From: Deltaproteobacteria bacterium
GTDB lineage: Bacteria; Myxococcota; Myxococcia; SLRQ01
NCBI GenBank assembly: GCA_007128675.1
Contig: SKWY01000420.1
Span: 1 to 10,211, forward strand
DNA: 10,211 nucleotides
Direction of reading: 5' to 3'
Position 1 is the stretch's first letter. Each line of letters begins with the position of its first letter. Below the pieces are notes generated by a model that saw only the letters and a list, made by a program, of their open reading frames with translations, did not search any database and was not told the origin of the DNA. Shown here in pieces: positions 1-6,348 of the stretch. Both the position numbers and the translations under genes were made by a program.

Positions 1-1
1 A

Positions 2-646
2 ATGGCCCTTCCTGGGGGCTTCATCTATTTGTTTAGTGGGCTCCTGCTCATAATGGAAACAGAGGCAGAGCTTGTTGGAGTTATTGCTCATGAGATGGCT
101 CACGTGAACTTGAGACACATAGCGGAGCGACTTGCGACCATCTATGGAATCGAAGTTCTGGGGGCGGTCGCCCTTGGAAGGGATCCGAGCACCCTTCGGA
201 GGATAATCGCTACTATTGTCGCCCAGGGCTACCTCCTTCGCTACAGCCGGGGACAGGAGCGAGAGGCTGATGCGGAGGCCATCGAGTACATGCTCCTGGC
301 GGGTTGGGATCCACTGGAGCTGGCAAGCTTCTTCGCCCGGCTCGAAGCCGCGGCAAGACCTCCCCAGTGGCTGTCAACGCATCCCAGCCCCGAGAATAGG
401 GCGGCCTATGTGCAAGAAAGAGTCGCCGGGCGAGAGGTCCCCAGCCGGACTGGCCGGGAGCGTTTTCGAGAGGTGCAGGAAAGACTCCTTCTCGAAGGGC
501 AAGTGAAGGATGGTGCGAGCGGCAAGGGCATCCCATCAAGACATACTAGTGAAGCTGGGGGCCACCCCTCGTGCTTGCTGGACCGTGTTTCCAAAGAGAC
601 GGGTAAGTCGAAATGTATTGGTGCCGGCGGAGGGTTGGGACGATGA
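2..646 (+). CDS. M48 family metallopeptidase, BepA/YfgC-like (5' partial)
   Basis: Zinc-dependent endopeptidase of family M48, probably periplasmic or membrane-associated and involved in outer-membrane protein quality control. The zinc motif HEMAH is at residues 30-34 of the visible part. A third ligand is expected at Glu86 in the E-R-E-A-D (ExxAD) motif, and the family motif STHPSPENR lies near residues 125-133. The ALPGG-F-I segment at the very start matches the region that precedes HExxH in BepA-like proteins, so the first visible Met is probably internal. The true start, any signal peptide and the N-terminal part of the domain lie upstream of the window. After about residue 165 the sequence becomes Gly/Ser/Lys-rich and looks like a poorly conserved tail; no TPR region is evident. 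The stop overlaps the next gene's start (ATGA), indicating translational coupling. The family call is firm; the exact subfamily and substrate are inferred. Confidence 0.9.
   Translation: MALPGGFIYLFSGLLLIMETEAELVGVIAHEMAHVNLRHIAERLATIYGIEVLGAVALGRDPSTLRRIIATIVAQGYLLRYSRGQEREADAEAIEYMLLAGWDPLELASFFARLEAAARPPQWLSTHPSPENRAAYVQERVAGREVPSRTGRERFREVQERLLLEGQVKDGASGKGIPSRHTSEAGGHPSCLLDRVSKETGKSKCIGAGGGLGR
629..634 (+). promoter_or_regulatory. Strong Shine-Dalgarno that fixes the start at 643
   Basis: GGAGGG lies 8 nt before the ATG at 643, inside the end of the metallopeptidase gene. It favours 643 over the upstream in-frame ATG at 613, which has no comparable site. Confidence 0.7.
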
Positions 647-1176
647 GCGGCAATGTGATGTCGGGTACAACAGCTTCAATGCCGAGGCCGGCATGCGATC
701 CGGCCATTTACAGGCGCTACGATTGGTTGTTGAGGAGGACTTTTCACGATCTTTCGGTTGGTCGGGCAACGGTACGCCCATATCTCGCCGCCCTTCTTGC
801 GGGAGCCAGGCAAGTTGGACATAGTGCCTTCCCGACGGTCCTACGTGCCGCAGATGCGGCAAGGAGCGCCGGTGATGCAGAGGTCGAGCTTCGGCTGCGT
901 CGCCGCCTGGGGGATGTGGCGCTCTTGGTTTTGGGGCTTACGGAGCCTGAGAGGGACGTTGCAGAGCTGCTCTTCCTGGAGGGTCCACGGGCGTATCGTG
1001 ACGCTGCCTTCTTGGGGGCACGGTTGGGGCGACCTTCCGCGGCGGTGATGCATCACTTGGCGGGCCAGTTTGGTACTTACGTTTCTGCTCTTCGCCACCT
1101 TCGCTCGAAGTTCTTGGAGCCGCGAAGCGGAAGAGCCCGGCCTCCGGCGGGGGATGAGCCGGCTCCAAGGACCTAG
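643..1176 (+). CDS. Unrecognised helical protein, C-terminal half faintly sigma-region-4-like
   Basis: A 177-residue protein of unknown function. The ATG at 643 was chosen because GGAGGG sits 8 nt upstream and the ATGA overlaps the metallopeptidase stop. It is rich in Arg, Ala and Leu, appears mostly helical, and has no signal peptide or clear membrane span, so it is probably cytoplasmic. The segment from about residue 92 (LTEPERDVAELLFLEG) through a Gly-centred turn (ARLGRPSAAV) to ALRHLRSKF resembles the cadence of sigma-factor region 4 or a LuxR-type helix-turn-helix. The resemblance is weak: the turn is preceded by an unusual insertion and typical specificity residues are missing. The C-terminus is a basic, Pro-rich tail. 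Coupling to an M48 protease suggests a shared process, which is inference only. The ORF is credible from its start signal, coupling and coherent composition. Confidence 0.6.
   Translation: MSGNVMSGTTASMPRPACDPAIYRRYDWLLRRTFHDLSVGRATVRPYLAALLAGARQVGHSAFPTVLRAADAARSAGDAEVELRLRRRLGDVALLVLGLTEPERDVAELLFLEGPRAYRDAAFLGARLGRPSAAVMHHLAGQFGTYVSALRHLRSKFLEPRSGRARPPAGDEPAPRT
1113..1169. repeat. 10-bp perfect inverted repeat at the 3' end of the plus-strand gene
   Basis: CTTGGAGCCG (1113-1122) and CGGCTCCAAG (1160-1169) are exact reverse complements with 37 nt between them, ending 7 bp before the end of the 643-1176 gene. No T-run follows on either strand, so this is not a classic intrinsic terminator. 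It may still fold at the end of both convergent transcripts. Confidence 0.5.
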
Positions 1177-1202
1177 ATGAGGAGTCTTTGACGCGAGGGA
1201 GA

Positions 1203-1547
1203 TTAGGGAGGAGCCTTGGGAGCATCGTTCGACGATGCGCCCGGACCTGCTGGGAGGCCGCATAGTGCTCGCCGCAGCGACGTCATTAGACGACGCAGGC
1301 CATATCCAGGGAGGTCTTCTACCGGATCGATGTCGCTCGGAAAGACCTCGAGGAGATCATCCAGAGCCTCGAGACAGGCGAGAACACGTTTATCGGGAGA
1401 GTGGGACTTATCCCCGATATCTCTCAAGTCTAGATCGTCGACGGTCTCGGCGAGCTGGAAAGCGATCTGCACCAGATGTTCCCAGCGACCAGTCGAGCCG
1501 TCGTCGTCATGTATGATCCGTCCACCTTGTAAATGCTGATCGGCCAT
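1203..1547 (-). CDS. Small acidic unknown protein downstream of the transglycosylase
   Basis: A 114-residue protein that I cannot assign to a family. The ATG (1545-1547) has AGAGG 8 nt upstream, and the gene starts 34 bp after the end of the lytic transglycosylase on the same strand, so the two are probably co-transcribed. The middle (about residues 22-90) is Asp/Glu/Leu-rich and predicted helical (HLVQIAFQLAETVDDLDL, VLACLEALDDLLEVF), then comes a basic segment (YGLRRLMTSLRRALCGL) and a short Gly/Pro/Ala-rich tail. There is no signal peptide, so it is probably cytoplasmic. The DIDPVEDLPGYG stretch is loosely reminiscent of the YkvA/DUF1232 motif, but the hydrophobic context is missing and I do not make that call. 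Overlapping plus-strand ORFs are Arg/Ser-rich and look like shadows, which supports the minus strand as coding. Confidence 0.6.
   Translation of the reverse strand: MADQHLQGGRIIHDDDGSTGRWEHLVQIAFQLAETVDDLDLRDIGDKSHSPDKRVLACLEALDDLLEVFPSDIDPVEDLPGYGLRRLMTSLRRALCGLPAGPGASSNDAPKAPP
1218..1242. repeat. Compact hairpin at the convergent gene ends
   Basis: GCATCGT (1222-1228) and ACGATGC (1232-1238) pair around a TCG loop. After one mismatch, GGG/CCC extends the stem. It lies within the last codons of the minus-strand small gene. On that strand it is followed by a C-rich stretch rather than T residues, so it is a candidate for transcript-end structure but not a standard terminator. Confidence 0.45.
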
Positions 1548-1581
1548 GAAAAGAGCCTCTAGCGTAGTCAGGCCACCTGAT

Positions 1582-2952
1582 TCACTGGTTGACGATTTGG
1601 TCGGCCAGTAGACCTACCGCGGTTGCGAAATAATGTGACCTGTTCCACCGCATGATGGTCCGGTAGTTGTCATAGACAAGATGGGTAGGACCACCTGGAC
1701 CTCCGGGTTGCACGAGGGAGCCCTCGAGGCTAGCCGTCGGCAGATCCTGTCCATTGGGGCGCCGAACACCGAGAGCTTGCCACTCCTCCAGAGGCTTCTT
1801 GGTATCCAATCCTATCAGCGAGTCGTCGAAGTCCTCGGGCAAGCTGACCGGGCGTCCCCATGTCTGGCCTCGTTGCCAGCCATGACGGACCAAGTAGTTG
1901 GCGCTGGACGCGAAGACATCGCCCAGGTTGTTCCAGATATCGCGACGCCCGTCTCCCGTGTGATCGACCGCATAAGCCATGAAGCTCGAGGGCATGAACT
2001 GGCACTGCCCCAACGCGCCGGCCCAAGACCCCAGCATCTCATCGGGCGTGATGTGTCCTTGCTGGACTATTTTTAGGGCATTGATTAGCTCTGTTTCGAA
2101 GAAGGCGGCGCGGCGCCCTTCGTGTGCGAGAGTAGCCAGTGAATCCAGCACGCGGAAGCCACCGGTGTTCCTTCCGTAGTCGGTCTCGATTCCCCATAAG
2201 GCGACTAGGAAGCGAGGATGCACTCCGTACCTCTCGCCTATCTCCTCGAGGAGCTCTTGATGCTCGGCGAAACGACGACGCCCTTCCTCGACCCGGCTGT
2301 CGGGCACGACGCGGGCTAGGTATTGCTGCAAGGTGAAGCGTCTTTCCGGTTGCCTGCGGTCCAGCTCGATGACTCTAGGTATGGGTTGAATCGCATCGAG
2401 TTTATCGAGCGTATCTCTCGAGACGCCGGCGTTCGCGGCACGAGACTTGAAGGCTGCCAGCCAATCCGCGAAGCCACCGTCGCTCGCCGAAGGTTCTTCC
2501 TTCATTTCGGGTTCCACATCCGGAGAGGAAGAGTGTTCGGTCTTCTCGGTCTCGTCCGCCGGCGACCCCTCCCTTTCGCTCGAGGTACTCTCGCCAGATT
2601 CCTGCTCGGAAGTCGGAGGCTCGGCCCGCTCTTGCTTCGAGGGACTCGTTGCCTCGCCCTCGACTCCTTCGCTTTCTCCGGCGTCTTCCTCGGATGGGGG
2701 AGACATTGAAGCGTCCAGGCGACTCTCTTCTTCTTTCGGGTCGAGATGTGCAGCCGGGCTCTCTTCGGCGGGCTGAACACGCTCTACGCTCTCTGCTGCC
2801 TCGGTTCCTCGATCGGCGGCGCGAGCGGACATTGGCGCCGCATCGCAGCTCTTCGTTTCCGGCCCAGCACGACCCACACTGCTCGCGGTGCAATGGAGAA
2901 GCAAGGGGCAAAGAATGGCCAAGCAGGAAGAAAACACTGTCCAACGATTCAT
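1582..2952 (-). CDS. Lipid-anchored lytic murein transglycosylase, MltB family
   Basis: A 456-residue lipoprotein that should cleave the MurNAc-GlcNAc bond of peptidoglycan, forming 1,6-anhydro-MurNAc ends. I chose the ATG at 2952 because GAGG precedes it by 5 nt and it gives a clean lipoprotein signal (MNRWTVFSS, a hydrophobic run, then LLHC with the lipidated Cys at 21). An upstream in-frame ATG at 2982 lacks a ribosome site and would add ten charged residues. Residues 22-160 form a very acidic Ser/Glu/Pro-rich linker. The MltB-type catalytic domain (SLT_2-like) runs from about 161 to 456: the catalytic Glu is Glu256 in LWGIETDYGRN, followed by GSWAGALGQCQFMPSSF (about 308-324), DHTGDGRRDIWNN, and a C-terminal NRSHYFATAVGLLAD motif typical of the family. 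No separate peptidoglycan-binding domain is seen. It is divergent from the kinase gene. Family assignment is firm; the linker length is unusual. Confidence 0.93.
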   Translation of the reverse strand: MNRWTVFSSCLAILCPLLLHCTASSVGRAGPETKSCDAAPMSARAADRGTEAAESVERVQPAEESPAAHLDPKEEESRLDASMSPPSEEDAGESEGVEGEATSPSKQERAEPPTSEQESGESTSSEREGSPADETEKTEHSSSPDVEPEMKEEPSASDGGFADWLAAFKSRAANAGVSRDTLDKLDAIQPIPRVIELDRRQPERRFTLQQYLARVVPDSRVEEGRRRFAEHQELLEEIGERYGVHPRFLVALWGIETDYGRNTGGFRVLDSLATLAHEGRRAAFFETELINALKIVQQGHITPDEMLGSWAGALGQCQFMPSSFMAYAVDHTGDGRRDIWNNLGDVFASSANYLVRHGWQRGQTWGRPVSLPEDFDDSLIGLDTKKPLEEWQALGVRRPNGQDLPTASLEGSLVQPGGPGGPTHLVYDNYRTIMRWNRSHYFATAVGLLADQIVNQ

Positions 2953-3311
2953 CTCTACCTCACGGAAACGAAATCTAGACATGCACGGATGATCTACGGT
3001 TGAGGCTGAAGGAGCAAGAGCCGAAGGGGCATCTTTTTCTCGAAACGAGCAAGACAGCCCTCGTTCAGCATCTCTTTCTCGAGCATGGGGCGGAACCTGA
3101 CCCAGTCGTTTTCCAAGGAAAACTGGTGCCTTGAGCGTTGAACTGGACTACAGATAGTCTTGGATCCAATGTTGAGGGCCCAAAGCTGGCGATATGGCCG
3201 AATGCGTGTTGTATTAGAGATGGTCAAGCTAGGATGTAGAGCTGTATGAGGTAGCCGGTCGGCACTCGAGAACACGCCCGCGCGACTCAAGGAGAGCAAG
3301 CGGTCCCTTTC
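2953..3311. other. Divergent intergenic region between transglycosylase and kinase genes
   Basis: About 360 bp that must hold the promoters of both flanking genes. I see no confident sigma-70 promoter. Features present are a near-identical direct repeat (CATCTTTTTCTCGA at 3030-3043 and CATCTCTTTCTCGA at 3069-3082, one mismatch), a 6-bp inverted repeat AACGAG/CTCGTT (3044-3049 and 3060-3065), and a perfect 10-bp palindrome TTGGATCCAA (3160-3169). A minus-strand reading frame crosses this region, but it continues antisense into the kinase and is probably not a gene. The nearest purine-rich tract to the kinase start is GGAGAG at 3291-3296, 15 nt from the ATG, which is farther than ideal. Confidence 0.5.
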
Positions 3312-5075
3312 ATGGCGACACCAAAGACAAGACCAGACAGCAGTCCCCAATCGACTCCAGGGACTGGCTCGTCCGGCTCCAAGAAAGGCCGATCGGGAGT
3401 GCCCCGGTTCGAGCCCGATGTCTTCGGGAAGTACTTCTTGCTTCAGCGAATCGGGATCGGCGGCATGGCGGAGGTGATTCGCGCCAAGACCGTCGGCGCG
3501 GGAGGCTTCCAGAAGGAGCTGGTCATCAAGAGGGTTCTGCCTCGTTTCGCGAAGGATGCGAGCTTCGTGCGCATGTTCGTGAACGAGGCCAAGATCACCG
3601 TTGGTCTCGCTCACCCGAACATAGCGCAGGTGTTGGAGCTGGGAGAGATCGGCGGCACCTACTTCATGGCGATCGAGCTGATCGATGGGGTGGATCTTGC
3701 CAATATTGCTCCTTTGTTTCGAGGTGATACGCCGACCCTTACGATTGATGACGCCGTCTGGTTGATGTTCGAGGCCCTCAAGGGTTTGGATTATGCCCAT
3801 AGAAGGACCGATCCCCTGGGCCAGCATCTTGGCATCGTCCACTGTGACATCAGCCCGGACAACCTGATGGTCACCTTCGATGCCGCGGTGAAGATCCTGG
3901 ATTTCGGGATCGCCCGTGTCGCCACGAGCTTGTCGAACCGTCGCAAAGGCATGGTGATGGGTAAAATGAACTACCTTTCACCGGAGCAGGCCCTCGGCAA
4001 GGAAGTGGATCCACGAAGCGATATCTATGCCGCCGGAGTGGTGCTCTATCATCTGGTGACGGGAGACTTCCCCTACGGGCGCTTCGATTCGTTGGAAGCA
4101 CTGACGCCCATTGTTACCGGGGCCGCGAAGTATGTGCCCGCCGTCCAGCACAATCCACGCGTCCCAGAGGAGCTCGACGCGGTCCTTCGCAAGGCAGTCG
4201 AGCTAAATCCCAAGAAGCGCTTCCCTGACGCCCGCTTCTTCTTGATGGCTCTCGAGGAGGTCCTATACCCGACGTCTCACTCGGCGATTGCCGAGCATGT
4301 TCGAATGAAGGTCGGCCAAAGCTTTACCGAGAGAAAGGATCGGTTGAGTCGACTTCGGGCCAACGATGACGCCGTAATGCGCATCCTTGCCAGGCGGGCG
4401 CAGGATGCTCCGCCCTCCGAAAAGCCCGATACGGGAGAGACCTCCGTAGTGACGCCGCCTCCTTTCGAGCAGACTCCCTCTCTGCACAGAGGGGCCAAGA
4501 CAAGCGGCACGGATCTGAAGCGACGACATCTCGAACGTCCTTGGTGGCACGTTTCGATTCCCCAGGTGGTGGTGGCTCTGATAATGGCGGTCATTCTCGC
4601 CGGTGGATACGAGTTCGTAAGAACCCAGTTCTTCGCGCGAGGCGTCCTCGTTCTGGAGTCCGAGCCCACGGGCGCTCGGGTCTTTCTCGATGGGTCGCTA
4701 ATGCCGGGGGTCACGCCAAATATCGTGGAGGACTTTCGAACCAGCAGGGCCTACGGAATACGTATGGAGCTGGATGACCACGACGGCTGGACCGGCAACA
4801 CCCCTGGAGATGGTTCGCAGGTTCAAAGAGTCAGGGCGGAGCTGGTGCGTCGCTATGGGCCCGTGAGGGTTGTTAGCGTGCCGCAGGGAGCAGAAGTCTT
4901 CATCAACGACGAGTCCGTAGGCCAAGCTCCTCTCGACATTGAACGGTTCAACCTGGTCGGACCAACCAAGATAAGCTTGGAGCGGCCCGGATTCGAGAGG
5001 CACGAGCAGGTGCTGCGGGATATCGAGGCGGGTCAAGAGCTTATTTACGAGCTGGAGCGTCGGCGGCGGAGGTAG
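3312..5075 (+). CDS. Transmembrane Ser/Thr protein kinase with PEGA-type modules
   Basis: A 587-residue Hanks-type kinase. Kinase domain about 40-320: Gly loop RIGIGGMAEV (46-55), ATP-binding Lys73 in VIKRVLP, helix-C Glu92, catalytic loop HCDISPDN (177-184) with Asp179 and Asn184, DFG (197-199), SPE (223-225) in place of APE, and SDIYAAGVVL with Asp237. The loop has Cys for the usual Arg of HRD and Ser for the usual Lys; the Ser is common in myxobacterial kinases, the Cys is less usual. A Pro/Thr-rich juxtamembrane linker (about 364-400) leads to RRHLERPWW and a single span (about 416-436), placing the kinase inside. Two PEGA-like modules follow outside (about 444-495, with ESEPTGARVFLDG, and 516-580, with VSVPQGAEVFINDESVGQAPL). 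The protein ends in five Arg. PEGA modules are thought to bind extracellular surfaces or sugars. The kinase call is firm; ligand and targets are unknown. No other in-frame start is supported. Confidence 0.94.
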   Translation: MATPKTRPDSSPQSTPGTGSSGSKKGRSGVPRFEPDVFGKYFLLQRIGIGGMAEVIRAKTVGAGGFQKELVIKRVLPRFAKDASFVRMFVNEAKITVGLAHPNIAQVLELGEIGGTYFMAIELIDGVDLANIAPLFRGDTPTLTIDDAVWLMFEALKGLDYAHRRTDPLGQHLGIVHCDISPDNLMVTFDAAVKILDFGIARVATSLSNRRKGMVMGKMNYLSPEQALGKEVDPRSDIYAAGVVLYHLVTGDFPYGRFDSLEALTPIVTGAAKYVPAVQHNPRVPEELDAVLRKAVELNPKKRFPDARFFLMALEEVLYPTSHSAIAEHVRMKVGQSFTERKDRLSRLRANDDAVMRILARRAQDAPPSEKPDTGETSVVTPPPFEQTPSLHRGAKTSGTDLKRRHLERPWWHVSIPQVVVALIMAVILAGGYEFVRTQFFARGVLVLESEPTGARVFLDGSLMPGVTPNIVEDFRTSRAYGIRMELDDHDGWTGNTPGDGSQVQRVRAELVRRYGPVRVVSVPQGAEVFINDESVGQAPLDIERFNLVGPTKISLERPGFERHEQVLRDIEAGQELIYELERRRRR

Positions 5076-5166
5076 CATTCATGTCCTTGAAGCCCCCATC
5101 TCGATGACTCCTTCTTGTCGTCTCGCGGGCGAGTCCGGCCCGTCTGCCGCTTTTCTCGAAGGCCAC

Positions 5167-6324
5167 GTGCGATTCGGCATGCTCCCTTACAGATATCTGC
5201 TCTCCGTCGTCTTTGTCTCGTTTGGTGCGGCCTGCTTCGATGACTGTCGAGCCTACCGGCCTCCTCATTTCGAAGCTTTCGCCGAAGGCTCCCCCGCGGT
5301 GGATATCGTCCTTCACCTGGAGCAGGAAGGATGGAACGCGGCGGCTTTGTCCTTCGAGGACGGGTCGGTCTTCTATCTGAAAGATCGAGGGGGAGAGCTA
5401 CACAGGGAACTCGTAATGGAAGAAGCCCGGCCCGGCTCGGCAACTCTTTCACACCTGCCTAGCCAAGAGGCGGTCCTTGCCTTGATAGGGAAATCGGCAT
5501 CTCGAAGGGCACCTCCGATCTCGGCGTTGGCCGACTCTCCGCTCTCCAAGATCGAGGGAGAGGGGGAGCTCCTGGTTCTTCGGCGTAGAAGCCCGGGCTT
5601 GTGGCGAAAAAGAGCGGTGGCCGCACGGGCCCTTGCGCCGGCCATGGTGGTGGATGGAGAGGGAACCATACACCTAGCGTTCCTGCAGCCGGCTGGTGAT
5701 GGTCTGTTTGCCGTCGTGTATGTGAGGCTCGAAGACTCGACCATCCAGCGAGAGGAGGTGGGACGAGGTGCCTATCTCGTGCGGCCACATCTCGCGCTGG
5801 TAGATGGCCGGCCGCGTGTGACCTACGTTTCGGGGGGTGATGAGCCTGTCGTCGTCCAGGCTACCGCCAGTCATCGTGGCGTCCTCGCGCCTTCTCTCGA
5901 GCTGCCGGCGGCCGCTTTCGGAGACCAAGGAACGGGGCCTTCGGCGCTCTCTTGGCTTGGAGACGAGGGGGGAGGCTGGCTTGCTCTTGCTAGCCCAGTG
6001 AAGAACCATCGCTTCTCCCTCGAGGATGGCCGGCGCGTGCGGCTCGATGAACGCGCCAAGGAGGTATTCTCCTTGTTGCGGATCGAGGGTGGGAAGCCGG
6101 CTGGATTGAGAGTTCTCGGTACCACGGCCCGGCAAGGACCCTTCAGTATCAATCTTCTAGACGGGAACATCGACAAGGGCGAGGTGATGTCCTTTGCCTC
6201 GGCGATTGGAGCGAGTGCCTTGCTGCTCTTGGGACCCGAATGCGCTGAAGAGAAGGATGGCGGAAAAGGCCACAGAGGCCCCTCTCGAGGGAGGCCTTCC
6301 GTTCTACTCGTCGGACCAGAGTGA
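5167..6324 (+). CDS. Probable lipoprotein with beta-propeller-like segments, unknown function
   Basis: About 385 residues if started at GTG 5167. This start has GAAGG 4 nt upstream and gives a short basic N-terminus and hydrophobic run ending in F-G-A-A-C, a plausible lipidation site at about residue 23. The ATG at 5179 would also give a signal peptide; the ATG at 5104 opens a longer frame with an atypical 31-residue leader and no ribosome site. The mature part is beta-rich. Two stretches, about 156-189 (LAPAMVVDGEGTIHLAFLQ) and 206-224 (RPHLALVDGRPRVTYVSGG), follow the 'date, short turn, strand' rhythm of exo-sialidase/BNR-like propeller blades found in many myxobacterial secreted proteins. 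No catalytic motif is visible. It follows the kinase by about 90 bp on the same strand, so joint expression and a role near the kinase's external modules are plausible inferences. The C-terminal 30 residues are Gly/Arg-rich. Confidence 0.75.
   Translation: MRFGMLPYRYLLSVVFVSFGAACFDDCRAYRPPHFEAFAEGSPAVDIVLHLEQEGWNAAALSFEDGSVFYLKDRGGELHRELVMEEARPGSATLSHLPSQEAVLALIGKSASRRAPPISALADSPLSKIEGEGELLVLRRRSPGLWRKRAVAARALAPAMVVDGEGTIHLAFLQPAGDGLFAVVYVRLEDSTIQREEVGRGAYLVRPHLALVDGRPRVTYVSGGDEPVVVQATASHRGVLAPSLELPAAAFGDQGTGPSALSWLGDEGGGWLALASPVKNHRFSLEDGRRVRLDERAKEVFSLLRIEGGKPAGLRVLGTTARQGPFSINLLDGNIDKGEVMSFASAIGASALLLLGPECAEEKDGGKGHRGPSRGRPSVLLVGPE
6277..6296. repeat. Imperfect palindrome at the end of the lipoprotein gene
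   Basis: GGCC at 6277-6280 pairs with GGCC at 6293-6296, with a nearly self-complementary core around CTCGAG. It lies within the Gly/Arg-rich C-terminal codons, about 30 bp before the stop, and may contribute to 3'-end structure. Confidence 0.35.
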
Positions 6325-6344
6325 CTCGGATGGGCCGAGCTTTT
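6325..6344 (+). terminator. Weak candidate intrinsic terminator after the lipoprotein gene
   Basis: CTCGG (6325-6329) and CCGAG (6335-6339) form a 5-bp GC-rich stem with a 5-nt loop directly after the TGA, followed by cTTTT (6341-6344). The stem and T-run are short. An alternative stem GGGCC/GGCCC overlaps it (near 6332-6349). It sits between two convergent genes, where a terminator is expected. Confidence 0.4.
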
Positions 6345-6348
6345 GGCC

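Noticed and set aside
1216..1539. Plus-strand ORFs opposite the small acidic protein
   Set aside because: Arg/Ser-rich shadows with no ribosome site; the minus-strand frame has a good ribosome site and coherent composition.
1203..1547. YkvA/DUF1232 assignment for the small acidic protein
   Set aside because: Only a loose match around DIDPVEDLPGYG; the flanking hydrophobic segments that define the family are absent.
2402..2944. Minus-strand Arg-rich ORF within the transglycosylase gene
   Set aside because: Out-of-frame shadow of the acidic linker; Arg/Ser-rich composition without domain signals.
2994..3842. Long minus-strand ORF (282 codons) covering the intergenic region and the start of the kinase gene
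   Set aside because: Most of it is antisense to the conserved kinase domain. Its intergenic end (about 30 codons from an ATG at 3086) has no clear ribosome site or recognisable product.
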